From: an uncultured Allomuricauda sp.
Lineage (GTDB): Bacteria > Bacteroidota > Bacteroidia > Flavobacteriales > Flavobacteriaceae
Reading direction: 5' to 3'
NCBI RefSeq assembly: GCF_947501165.1
Contig: NZ_CANMUU010000001.1
Span: 1,240,001 to 1,304,000, forward strand
Length of the DNA: 64,000 nucleotides
The translations under genes were made by a program, and so were the position numbers. How positions within the stretch are numbered: the first letter of the stretch is position 1; each line of letters opens with the position of its first letter. Positions 55,185 through 63,358 of this stretch are shown here, one piece after another. Under the pieces are notes generated by a model. It worked only from the letters and a program-made list of their open reading frames with translations, did no database searches and was not told the origin of the DNA.

Positions 55185-56090
55185 ATGCTTAGTAGAAAAA
55201 ATAAACTCTTGCTTTTCAAGCTATTGAGTTTGTTTTCTGTGGTTCGCGGTTATAATATTCTGATAATCACCTTAGCGCAATATCTCACTTCCATTTACAT
55301 TCTTTCGCCAGACCTTCCTTTGAGGGATGTGGTTTTTGATTTTAATCTTTTTTTGATTGTTACAGCATCGGCCTTGGCGATAGCCAGTGGCTATATCATC
55401 AACAATTTTTATGATGCGGAAAAAGATTTGATAAATAAACCAACCAAGAGTATGTTGGATAGGTTGGTAAGTCAACGGTTTAAACTGACTACCTACTTCA
55501 TCCTTAACTTTTTAGCGGTTTTTGCAGCTAGTTACATTTCGTTTCGAGCGGTATTCTTTTTTTCAGCCTATATTTTTGGGATTTGGATATACTCGCATAA
55601 ACTTAAGCGTATTCCGTTTTTGGGCAATCTGGTTTCGGCTACTTTGGCCATAACTCCATTTTTTGTAGTGTTTGTGTACTATAAAAACTTTGAAACCGTA
55701 ATTTTCGTTCATGCCCTATTTCTCTTTCTACTTATCCTGGCCAGGGAGCTGATAAAGGATTTGGAAAATATGGCGGGTGATATGGCCCAGAACTATAAGA
55801 CCATTCCCATATTATACGGAACGAAAGTTTCCAAAGGAATCATCGGATTTTTGATTTTTTTGACCTTGATTCCCGCACTGCTTTTAATACAAGTTTTTGA
55901 TGTAGGCTATATGTACCTGTACTTCTGGATCTGCGTTGGGCTCTTGGCACTTTTTATCATTTTGTTGGCTAAGGCCAGTGGCAAAAAGCATTATGTTTGG
56001 CTTCACAATATTTTAAAATTCATCATTGTCGCAGGAGTTTTTAGTATCCTACTTATTGATGTAGACCTGGTGTTAAATCGAATTTTATGA
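55185..56090 (+). CDS. UbiA-family prenyltransferase
   Basis: A 301-residue membrane protein with eight to nine helices and two Asp-rich motifs: NNFYDAEKDLINKP and KDLENMAGDMAQNYKT. The family transfers prenyl groups to an aromatic or glycerol-phosphate acceptor. In Bacteroidota this gene is often annotated as geranylgeranylglycerol-phosphate geranylgeranyltransferase and stands next to mvaD and mevalonate kinase, as here. Exact acceptor not proven. Overlaps the nitrilase gene by 4 bp (ATGA). Confidence 0.85.
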   Translation: MLSRKNKLLLFKLLSLFSVVRGYNILIITLAQYLTSIYILSPDLPLRDVVFDFNLFLIVTASALAIASGYIINNFYDAEKDLINKPTKSMLDRLVSQRFKLTTYFILNFLAVFAASYISFRAVFFFSAYIFGIWIYSHKLKRIPFLGNLVSATLAITPFFVVFVYYKNFETVIFVHALFLFLLILARELIKDLENMAGDMAQNYKTIPILYGTKVSKGIIGFLIFLTLIPALLLIQVFDVGYMYLYFWICVGLLALFIILLAKASGKKHYVWLHNILKFIIVAGVFSILLIDVDLVLNRIL

Positions 56091-57040
56091 TGGAAGACAA
56101 ACTCAAAGTGGCCTTGGCTCAAATTGCACCGGTATGGCTGAATAAATCGGCTACACTTGAAAAAGTTATGCAAACGGTAACTGAAGCTGCTGCTAACGAA
56201 GCGGAGTTAGTGGTGTTTGGAGAAGCCTTTTTACCGGGTTACCCATTTTGGTTGGCCCATACCAATGGAGCCGCTTGGGATTTAAAAGTCAACAAGGAAT
56301 TGCACGCGCATTATACCCGAAATTCCATTCAAATCGAGGCAGGGGAATTGGATACATTGTGCCAATTGGCCAAGGAAAAAGGTGTTGCAATTTACTTAGG
56401 CATGATGGAACGTGCCAAGGATAGAGGTGGGCATAGTCTATATTGTTCTTTGGTCTATATTGATTCCAATGGCGAAATTCAATCGGTACATCGTAAACTG
56501 CAACCCACTTACGATGAGCGCCTCACATGGGCGCCAGGTGATGGAAACGGACTTAAGGTTCATTCATTAAAAAAGTTCACTGTGGGAGGTTTGAATTGTT
56601 GGGAAAATTGGATGCCCTTGCCACGTACAGCGCTCTATGCTCAAGGCGAGAATTTACATATTGCCGTTTGGCCCGGAGGACTGCATAACACAAAAGACAT
56701 AACAAGATTTATTGCTCGGGAATCCCGTGGCTATGTCATTTCGGTTTCCTCATTGATGCATGTGGATGACTTTCCGAAGGACACTCCACATCTAGAGGCT
56801 ATTTTGGAAAAAGCGCCAAAAGTATTGGCTAATGGGGGTTCTTGTATTGCTGGACCTGATGGGGAATGGGAAATAGAACCCATTGTGGATCAGGAAGGGT
56901 TGATTTATCATACCTTGGATATTAATCGAGTGTACCAAGAACATCAAAATTTTGACCCCGTAGGTCACTATTCTAGACCGGATGTCACCCAACTTACCGT
57001 AAACCGGGAACGGCAATCCACCGTCAAAATAAAAGATTAG
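56087..57040 (+). CDS. Nitrilase / carbon-nitrogen hydrolase
   Basis: A 317-residue nitrilase-superfamily enzyme with the Glu46-Lys137-Cys171 triad: GEAFLPGYPFW, HRKLQPTYDER and LNCWENWMP. The GGLNCWENWMPL form and length fit true nitrilases (nitrile to acid + NH3) rather than amidases. No signal peptide. It overlaps the UbiA gene by 4 bp, so it is translated with the isoprenoid cluster though its role there is unclear. A divergent start of an aldoxime or nitrile gene is not seen. Confidence 0.87.
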   Translation: MMEDKLKVALAQIAPVWLNKSATLEKVMQTVTEAAANEAELVVFGEAFLPGYPFWLAHTNGAAWDLKVNKELHAHYTRNSIQIEAGELDTLCQLAKEKGVAIYLGMMERAKDRGGHSLYCSLVYIDSNGEIQSVHRKLQPTYDERLTWAPGDGNGLKVHSLKKFTVGGLNCWENWMPLPRTALYAQGENLHIAVWPGGLHNTKDITRFIARESRGYVISVSSLMHVDDFPKDTPHLEAILEKAPKVLANGGSCIAGPDGEWEIEPIVDQEGLIYHTLDINRVYQEHQNFDPVGHYSRPDVTQLTVNRERQSTVKIKD

Positions 57041-57072
57041 TTATTCTGATTATTTCTTTTTTAAAAAAAGGA

Positions 57073-57095
57073 CATCAAAACATAATGTTTTGGTG
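57073..57095 (-). terminator. Terminator-like hairpin between nitrilase and VOC genes
   Basis: CATCAAAACA (57073-57082) pairs with TGTTTTGGTG (57086-57095) around a 3-base loop, with one G-U pair. On the minus strand the stem is followed by a T-rich run, as expected for termination of the VOC gene, which ends at 57128. Confidence 0.6.
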
Positions 57096-57127
57096 CCCCT
57101 TTCCATCGTTTTTGATTGTTTCGAATT

Positions 57128-57547
57128 TTAATTGATATAACTGTTTCTCTCTTCATGGAGTTCACTGAGGTACTGCACAAACTCATATTGGTTTCCATCT
57201 GCATCCGCAAAGTAATCCCGTATTCTAAATTGCTCCACTTGTTTAGGATAGTCACGTTTGTACCCGTGCTCTAATAGGTTTTTCGCTATTTCTTCAACAT
57301 TGGGGACTACAAAACCAATATGGTTAATACCCGCTTTGTCATAGTTCTTCTCCACCTTTGCATGTTTGTTTATGGCTTGATTGATTGCAACATAGGTGTA
57401 ATCATCACCTAGATGGACCCATTCCCGAAGGTCATTTCCAGCTCCTCGTATCTTAAAATGAGGAAAGGCAACCTGAAAGAATTTTATTGCTTCTTGAATA
57501 TTATTGACTGTGATGTTGGCATGTTCCAAGTATATCTGCTGCTTCAT
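57128..57547 (-). CDS. VOC (glyoxalase/dioxygenase superfamily) protein
   Basis: A 139-residue VOC-fold protein with two beta-alpha-beta-beta-beta units: LEHANITVNNIQEAIKFFQV and INHIGFVVPNVEEIAKNL. Candidate metal ligands are His9 (LEHANI), His in GINHIGF and Glu in GNQYEFVQY, so a metal site may be kept. Substrate unknown. The gene lies 113 bp after the GAF-LuxR regulator on the same strand, and the gap holds three GTACAG-type repeats, suggesting control by that regulator. Confidence 0.8.
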   Translation of the reverse strand: MKQQIYLEHANITVNNIQEAIKFFQVAFPHFKIRGAGNDLREWVHLGDDYTYVAINQAINKHAKVEKNYDKAGINHIGFVVPNVEEIAKNLLEHGYKRDYPKQVEQFRIRDYFADADGNQYEFVQYLSELHEERNSYIN

Positions 57548-57608
57548 GATATGTTTTTTTGTTCAGAGCAAATTTCCAAATAGAGCGGAATACTGAAAAT
57601 GAACCTCC

Positions 57609-57638
57609 GTACAGAAAACGACCTGTACTTTAGTACAG
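57609..57638. promoter_or_regulatory. GTACAG/CTGTAC repeat array upstream of the VOC gene
   Basis: GTACAG at 57609-57614, CTGTAC at 57623-57628 and GTACAG at 57633-57638. The last two form CTGTACT-TT-AGTACAG, a 7-bp inverted repeat with a 2-base spacer at 57623-57638. It lies 62-91 bp upstream of the VOC start, where a LuxR-type activator would bind. Confidence 0.55.
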
Positions 57639-57660
57639 TTAATTCAAACACAAAATCTGC

Positions 57661-58599
57661 TTAGATACTAAAGAGACCTCTTTTTAGAGCGATATCTACA
57701 GCTTCGGTTCTATTTTTGGCATTTAGTTTGGATAGAATTGAGGTAATATGAAACTTCACAGTTCTTTCGGTAATGTACAATCTGTTGCCAATAGCTTCAT
57801 TGGTAAGACCATCTTTGATTAATGATAGCACTTGAAGCTCACGTTTCGTAATTGGGTTTTTAGGATAGCTGAACGCATTGGATGGATTCCTGTTATCCTT
57901 CAATGTATTGGATTCAAACAAAAGCTGATTTAAATCTTTTTGAAGATGAATCAATTCCTGCAAAGCGGTTTTTACTTTGAGGTTATCACCCATTCCACTT
58001 TGTAATGAAGTAATTATTGATTCTAACCTGGGAAGAATTATTCCTTCGGACACCCGCTTTAGGTCGGATATTGGGTTGATTTCTTTTCTTCCAAACGATG
58101 TTTGTAGTCGAGCTCTCTGGATGCAGGTGCCAACCAACTCACCAATAGTATTCAAAATGGTGAGCTCTTGTTCATTCAATTTTCTAGACTCCTTGCTCAG
58201 CAGATTTATTAATCCTACTTTTTGGCCTTCAATGGTTATCGGGATTGTGGCATGAAATCTCAAGTCGTTGGTGCCAGAATTGATATCTTTTAATCTGGAG
58301 CAAGCGATTTCTGAGATATTTACCGCTTCTTCCATATCATCCGACAAATACTGTTTTATGCAGTAGCACCAGCCCGACAGGCGTTCAGGATAGTTGCCAA
58401 GAGCAGGTGGTAGATTATGGGAAACTGCCAGATAAACAGACTTGTTGTCCGGTTCAGTAAGCCAAATCCATCCTGTTTCCAAATTCAATATTTCAGCTGT
58501 TTTTTCAAGGGATTTACTAAGCGCTGAATGTAAAGAGTACTCCTTGTTTAAATGACTGGCGATATCATACAAATGAGCGAAGTAATCTTTATTGTCCAT
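57661..58599 (-). CDS. GAF-domain LuxR-type transcriptional regulator
   Basis: A 312-residue regulator. Residues 15-165 form a GAF sensory domain (ETGWIWLTEPDNKSVYLAV, VGLINLLSKESRKLNEQE); residues 245-305 form a LuxR HTH (ITKRELQVLSLIKDGLTNEA, ITERTVKFHITSILSKLN). The GAF pocket has Cys residues (WCYCIKQ) that could bind a ligand or haem, though this is speculative. The gene precedes the VOC gene and the GTACAG repeats. There is no phospho-acceptor receiver domain. Confidence 0.87.
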   Translation of the reverse strand: MDNKDYFAHLYDIASHLNKEYSLHSALSKSLEKTAEILNLETGWIWLTEPDNKSVYLAVSHNLPPALGNYPERLSGWCYCIKQYLSDDMEEAVNISEIACSRLKDINSGTNDLRFHATIPITIEGQKVGLINLLSKESRKLNEQELTILNTIGELVGTCIQRARLQTSFGRKEINPISDLKRVSEGIILPRLESIITSLQSGMGDNLKVKTALQELIHLQKDLNQLLFESNTLKDNRNPSNAFSYPKNPITKRELQVLSLIKDGLTNEAIGNRLYITERTVKFHITSILSKLNAKNRTEAVDIALKRGLFSI

Positions 58600-58622
58600 C
58601 CTAAAACTATATGAAAGGGTAT

Positions 58623-61430
58623 TTAACGGGAACCTTTGTCCAATAATTCATACCCTTGACGGATTCCTTTTTCAATAGGTGGAACCCCCCTGTCCATCCA
58701 TGAGGGTTTTCCATCTCCTTTCAGGTAATAGTCAAAATACTGGGCCATTCGAATGCTGAAATCCTTTCGGTTTTGCATTTTTAAAGGCCAATGGGGCTCT
58801 CCATTGTAATTGAGGAACCAAGAAGGCTTGCCCAAACGACGTAGACTCACAAAGAATTCAATACCTTGGTACCAGGGCACATGACCATCTGCATCATTGT
58901 GCATGACCAACAAAGGTGTGTTTATTTTGTCCACATTAAATATAGGCGAGTTCTCGATGTATCGTGACGGGTATTCCCAAGGGGTGCCGCCTATTCTGCT
59001 TTGGGTATGTTCATATTGGAATTGTCTACTTAAACCAGTCCACCATCGAATTCCACCATAGGCACTAATCATATTGGGAACTGGGGCTCCCGCTTCAGCT
59101 GCTTTAAAAATATCAGTTTTGGTAACTAAATAGGCTATCTGATAGCCTCCCCAACTATGCCCTTGAACACCAATGTTGTCCTTATCGATAAAGCCTTTTT
59201 CCAACAAAGAAGTGACTCCAGGAATGACACAGTTGTATGCACTTTCACCGGGATAGCCGATACGATATTCTACATCAGGATTAAAAATGACATAGCCTCT
59301 ACTGGTATAAAAACTATAGTTGATTGAAGAACGCTCAGCTTTCGGATATCGGTGTCGGTGGATACCATCGGAACTCTTTTCATAAAAGTTTACTAAGAGA
59401 GGATATTTTTTATTGGGGTCAAACCCTTCAGGTTTTACCAACATGCCTCTAAGCTTTTTTCCATCCAAAGAAATCCAATCCATTAACTCAATAGTACCCC
59501 AATTGTATTCTTTTTGCTGCGGATTGGCATCGCTCAGCTTGATTTGTTTTTTGAATCTTAGGTCCGTAATTCGTAAATCTGGAAATTCTTCAAACGACTG
59601 ACGGGTAAATATCAAAGCATTATCTAACAAGGCTTTCTTAGGAGAAGAGTAGCGGTAAGGTCCCGAAATTAGAGAAGTAACCTTATTGTTTTTGGGATTG
59701 AATTTGGCATAACCGCCATTTTTGGTTGTTTCGTTGAAAGTACTAAGAAGCAAAGGTTGGCTGAAATCAATAGCTTCCTCTTCTTCATCCAAATCCAAAT
59801 AGCGAAATACTGTTTTGGTATCTCTTCCGTCCGTTAGCTTTTCTTTAGCACCAGTATCTGGATGTATCTTCCAAATGTCATATCGGTCGTAGACCAAAAA
59901 GTGTTCGTCATCTTGAGTCCAGCCTGCAAATCCATAGGGGAATGGGTAGTTGGGATAATCGTTTTCTTCACTGTAGGAAACCAAGTCTTTGGTCAAAGCA
60001 GCTTGTTTTCCTGACATAAGGTTATAGCTAACCCATGTACTGTCCACTCTGTTATAGGTGTATCCATACTTTCCCTTCGGACTTAATTGAAGTCTTGGTA
60101 CTTTTTTAAATTCATGTTCTGTTTCTCCAGAATTGGTATTGATTACTTTGTAATCATAGTGTCTGCGAGCTGTCCATTGGCTGGATAAATCATATGGTTT
60201 GGAGTTTCGAATCAAAGCTAATCCAGCATTTCCCTTATCTCCTAAATCAATATCTTCATAAGTGCCATTGGCCAGCGGGATTGTTTTTTTGTCACTAAGG
60301 TGATAAACCGTTGAAAAGGATTGGATAGAATCATTTTTTAACTGCAACTCTTGAACCGTATATAATCGCGGTTCATCATAGGTCCAAACTTCCACGTTCA
60401 CAATTTCTTCATCCAATAAAGAAGTATCTTTTTCAATAGGAGGTCTTGCCAATCCAAAATACATTTTGGACTCATCTTTGGAAAAATGAATTTCTCCATA
60501 TTTAGAGACCACATAACCTTTTGGACTCATGGCGTTATCCATCACTTTTTGTGCTTTGGAATTCCCTTCTTGCCATACGTGGAGTTCGTTGGGTCTTAGC
60601 TGCACTTTGGTGGTGTCCGTATCCGCAATAAAACCGAAATTTTTACCGGATTCGCTAAATCCAAGTTTGAAATACTTGGCCTTTGGAGCTTTGTGCAAGT
60701 TTAAGGTTTCATTGGTTTCTAGGTTGCGGACAAAAACACCTGCATCGCTATCCTTTTTTTCTCCCGTGGTGGCATAGGCCAACCATTTGCCTTTTTTGGC
60801 GAACACATAGTCCGTAACAAACTTCAAAGTGTCTTGGGTCTTGGTTTCTAGATTCAGAACTACAAGATGGTATCCGGTTTTCTTTCCAACTTTTTTAGGT
60901 TTATCCTTTTTCTCTTTTGATTCGGTTACCGAATCCTTTTCTTGCTTCTCTTCCTTTTCTTGCTCTTTTTTGATTTCCTCAAATTGGTAGGCTAGATAAC
61001 CGGACCATTTCTCGGGAATCTTAAAAGACTTGATATGTCCAATCTTTTGTAGGCTTTTGGTCTTTAGATTGAAAATTCCTAGGGAATCTTTAGGAAGCTT
61101 ATCTTTTTTAACCCTTCTTCTTTGCATGTCCATAATACTGTCTTTCCATGCATTGATGGTAAAAACCACATAATTTGAATCATACGTGAAATGGCCTTCT
61201 TTGCCACGGTCGTATTCAAGAACAAACTTGCCCGAGGCATCCTGAATTTTGAAAAAATGATCTTTTTCTCCTTTCCATAAACTATATAGGATATGAGAGC
61301 CATCTGGAGCTATAACTTCGTCTTGGACTGTGTTCCAAATGTCGTAATCAGCATGATCTAATACTTTCTTTTGGGTAAAGGAAATAGCCGGAACGGCCAA
61401 AAACAGGAATACGAGAATTTTTTTGAACAT
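58623..61430 (-). CDS. Secreted S9 prolyl oligopeptidase-family peptidase
   Basis: A 935-residue exported serine peptidase (signal MFKKILVFLFLAVPAISF). The N-terminal propeller domain spans about 30-640; the alpha/beta-hydrolase domain holds the triad Ser759 (GHSWGGYQ), Asp848 (HNDADGH) and His880 (GEPHWP). A charged Lys/Glu-rich insert lies at about residues 155-180. It likely degrades peptides in the periplasm; specificity is unknown. It stands between the GAF-LuxR gene and the divergent rluB-type gene. Confidence 0.9.
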   Translation of the reverse strand: MFKKILVFLFLAVPAISFTQKKVLDHADYDIWNTVQDEVIAPDGSHILYSLWKGEKDHFFKIQDASGKFVLEYDRGKEGHFTYDSNYVVFTINAWKDSIMDMQRRRVKKDKLPKDSLGIFNLKTKSLQKIGHIKSFKIPEKWSGYLAYQFEEIKKEQEKEEKQEKDSVTESKEKKDKPKKVGKKTGYHLVVLNLETKTQDTLKFVTDYVFAKKGKWLAYATTGEKKDSDAGVFVRNLETNETLNLHKAPKAKYFKLGFSESGKNFGFIADTDTTKVQLRPNELHVWQEGNSKAQKVMDNAMSPKGYVVSKYGEIHFSKDESKMYFGLARPPIEKDTSLLDEEIVNVEVWTYDEPRLYTVQELQLKNDSIQSFSTVYHLSDKKTIPLANGTYEDIDLGDKGNAGLALIRNSKPYDLSSQWTARRHYDYKVINTNSGETEHEFKKVPRLQLSPKGKYGYTYNRVDSTWVSYNLMSGKQAALTKDLVSYSEENDYPNYPFPYGFAGWTQDDEHFLVYDRYDIWKIHPDTGAKEKLTDGRDTKTVFRYLDLDEEEEAIDFSQPLLLSTFNETTKNGGYAKFNPKNNKVTSLISGPYRYSSPKKALLDNALIFTRQSFEEFPDLRITDLRFKKQIKLSDANPQQKEYNWGTIELMDWISLDGKKLRGMLVKPEGFDPNKKYPLLVNFYEKSSDGIHRHRYPKAERSSINYSFYTSRGYVIFNPDVEYRIGYPGESAYNCVIPGVTSLLEKGFIDKDNIGVQGHSWGGYQIAYLVTKTDIFKAAEAGAPVPNMISAYGGIRWWTGLSRQFQYEHTQSRIGGTPWEYPSRYIENSPIFNVDKINTPLLVMHNDADGHVPWYQGIEFFVSLRRLGKPSWFLNYNGEPHWPLKMQNRKDFSIRMAQYFDYYLKGDGKPSWMDRGVPPIEKGIRQGYELLDKGSR

Positions 61431-61546
61431 GGTTGTTTTGATTTGCCTTGTAAATATAGTTGATACCTTTCATTTCCTTCTTGAGTAAAATCCTTGTTCT
61501 TTGGATTTCAACAACGTATTTACTAGAGTTATTAAAAGGGATTATC

Positions 61547-61554
61547 TACATTTG
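61547..61554 (+). promoter_or_regulatory. Candidate -7 box TACATTTG before the pseudouridine synthase gene
   Basis: TACATTTG matches TAnnTTTG exactly and ends 16 bp before the ATG at 61571. Confidence 0.4.
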
Positions 61555-61570
61555 CCAAAAATTATGACTG

Positions 61571-62416
61571 ATGGCGAAATCAGACTTTAACAAAGGTGGC
61601 AAAAGACCATCTCGAACTTCACAGAAAGGATTCCAGAGAAAACCGTTCTCGAAAAAATCGAAACCTTCAAGCAGACCACAAAAAACCAATCGTCCTTCCA
61701 ACCCGGATGAAATTCGATTGAACCGATATATTGCTAATGCGGGGATTTGTTCTCGTAGGGAAGCGGATACCTATATCGCAGCGGGGAATGTAACCGTGAA
61801 TGGAAAAGTAATCACAGAAATGGGTTACAAAGTAAAACGTTCTGATGATGTTCGTTTTGATGGAAGAAAGCTAAATCCTGAGAAAAAGGAATATGTGCTT
61901 TTGAACAAGCCCAAAAACTTTATTACAACCACCAATGATGAAAAGGGTAGGCGCACGGTAATGGAATTGGTTTCCAGTGCCTCCAAGTCCCGTTTATTGC
62001 CTGTGGGTCGTTTGGACAGAAACACCACAGGTCTCCTATTGTTCACCAACGATGGTGATTTGACAACTAAACTTACCCATCCTCGACATGGGGTCCGGAA
62101 GATGTACCAGGTAACCTTGGACAATAATCTGAGCATGGCAGACTTGCACAAAATTCAAGAGGGTCTGGAACTGGAAGACGGACCTGTGCATGTGGACGAT
62201 GTGAGCTACATTCAAGGTGCTCCTAAAAAAGAGATTGGAGTAATCATACATAGTGGACGTAACCGAATTGTTCGACGGATTTTTGAACATCTAGACTACA
62301 ATGTCATCAAATTGGACCGTGTGGTCTTTGCGGGTCTAACTAAAAAAGATTTGCCCCGTGGGCACTGGAGACATCTTACTGAGCAAGAGGTAATCAATTT
62401 GAAGATGATTAAGTAA
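61571..62416 (+). CDS. RluB/RsuA-type pseudouridine synthase
   Basis: A 281-residue protein: a basic N-terminal tail (1-45, rich in Lys, Ser, Pro), an S4 RNA-binding domain (about 47-95, IRLNRYIANAGICSRREADT) and the RsuA/RluB catalytic domain with Asp149 in VGRLDRNTTGLLLF. It isomerises a uridine in rRNA; RluB acts on U2605 of 23S in E. coli. The long basic tail is usual in Bacteroidota. Convergent with the methyltransferase gene, 13-bp gap. Confidence 0.92.
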   Translation: MAKSDFNKGGKRPSRTSQKGFQRKPFSKKSKPSSRPQKTNRPSNPDEIRLNRYIANAGICSRREADTYIAAGNVTVNGKVITEMGYKVKRSDDVRFDGRKLNPEKKEYVLLNKPKNFITTTNDEKGRRTVMELVSSASKSRLLPVGRLDRNTTGLLLFTNDGDLTTKLTHPRHGVRKMYQVTLDNNLSMADLHKIQEGLELEDGPVHVDDVSYIQGAPKKEIGVIIHSGRNRIVRRIFEHLDYNVIKLDRVVFAGLTKKDLPRGHWRHLTEQEVINLKMIK

Positions 62417-62429
62417 TACTGGGAGGCTA

Positions 62430-63236
62430 TTATTTAACTGGATATCCTAAAATGTAGTACCCTGCATTTTTACCGTTTCTTTTCTTAGCATCACATATCT
62501 CCCATACATATTTTTCGTTTTTTCGTTCTCCCAATAATTCCTCAACGTCCTTGAAAGTATAGGTTCTCATTAGTGATGCTTGCCCGTCCCATGCATAAAT
62601 TATGGGAATCAATGGAATTAGATAGGTGAAAACGAGTTGCTTCGCTCTTAATGGTTTTAAAAAAGGGGTCATGAACAATGACATAATCACCAAGATTATA
62701 AGTGAAATCGGAAGAAGAATCCACCAAATTAATATGGGAACATTGTTTTTGGCAATTTCGTAAATCAACAGCGGTTCCCCGCTATCTTCGGCCTTATCCA
62801 AAATTTGTTTAGCGACGGATGGTTTCATGTGATGAAAACTAGCAACCATGGTTTTAAGTCCTTTTGGAGCCTTATCCAATTTTAGGGCATTCAGAGATTC
62901 AGGATGATAAGAAACATTGGAAAGTTTTAAGGTTTCAATATCTGCAATAGTTTTTGTATTGGGATATAGGTCGGTTAGTAACAGCGTAATTTGGGAATCT
63001 TGACTTTCCTCGTTGATTTTCTGCATGGTTTCAATCATAGGACCTCCAGAACCAGAACCTAAATCCACAATTTGATTAAAATCAACTTTCTCCCGTACAC
63101 TTAGGATCAGGTTGGACAAAACCTCTGAAGTGCCTACGACTCTATGAAGAACTTTGATGAGGTTTGTAGCTCCTGAACGTAGGTCATGGGGTAACCAATC
63201 AAAATCTTCAAATTCAAAAAGTTGCAATCGTTTCAT
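62430..63236 (-). CDS. SAM-dependent methyltransferase with membrane hairpin
   Basis: A 268-residue class I methyltransferase. Motif I is IVDLGSGSGGP (57-66), with LLTDLYPNT and the later YEIAK as further SAM-domain signs. Two hydrophobic segments at about 167-190 and 200-214 (ILIWWILLPISLIILVIM) interrupt the C-terminal half, so it should be membrane-associated. Substrate unknown. Convergent with the pseudouridine synthase gene, 13-bp gap; an inverted repeat TTGTA-N5-TACAA lies just upstream near 63247. Confidence 0.78.
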   Translation of the reverse strand: MKRLQLFEFEDFDWLPHDLRSGATNLIKVLHRVVGTSEVLSNLILSVREKVDFNQIVDLGSGSGGPMIETMQKINEESQDSQITLLLTDLYPNTKTIADIETLKLSNVSYHPESLNALKLDKAPKGLKTMVASFHHMKPSVAKQILDKAEDSGEPLLIYEIAKNNVPILIWWILLPISLIILVIMSLFMTPFLKPLRAKQLVFTYLIPLIPIIYAWDGQASLMRTYTFKDVEELLGERKNEKYVWEICDAKKRNGKNAGYYILGYPVK

Positions 63237-63358
63237 GCGGAAAAAAGTTGTAAGTACTACAAGGTAATGGATTGCTGTAAACGCAACAAACCTTTGTGGA
63301 ATTCATAGTGCAATTTGAAAAAGAAAAAAGTTCAGTTGAGGATAATGCTATTCTTGTT

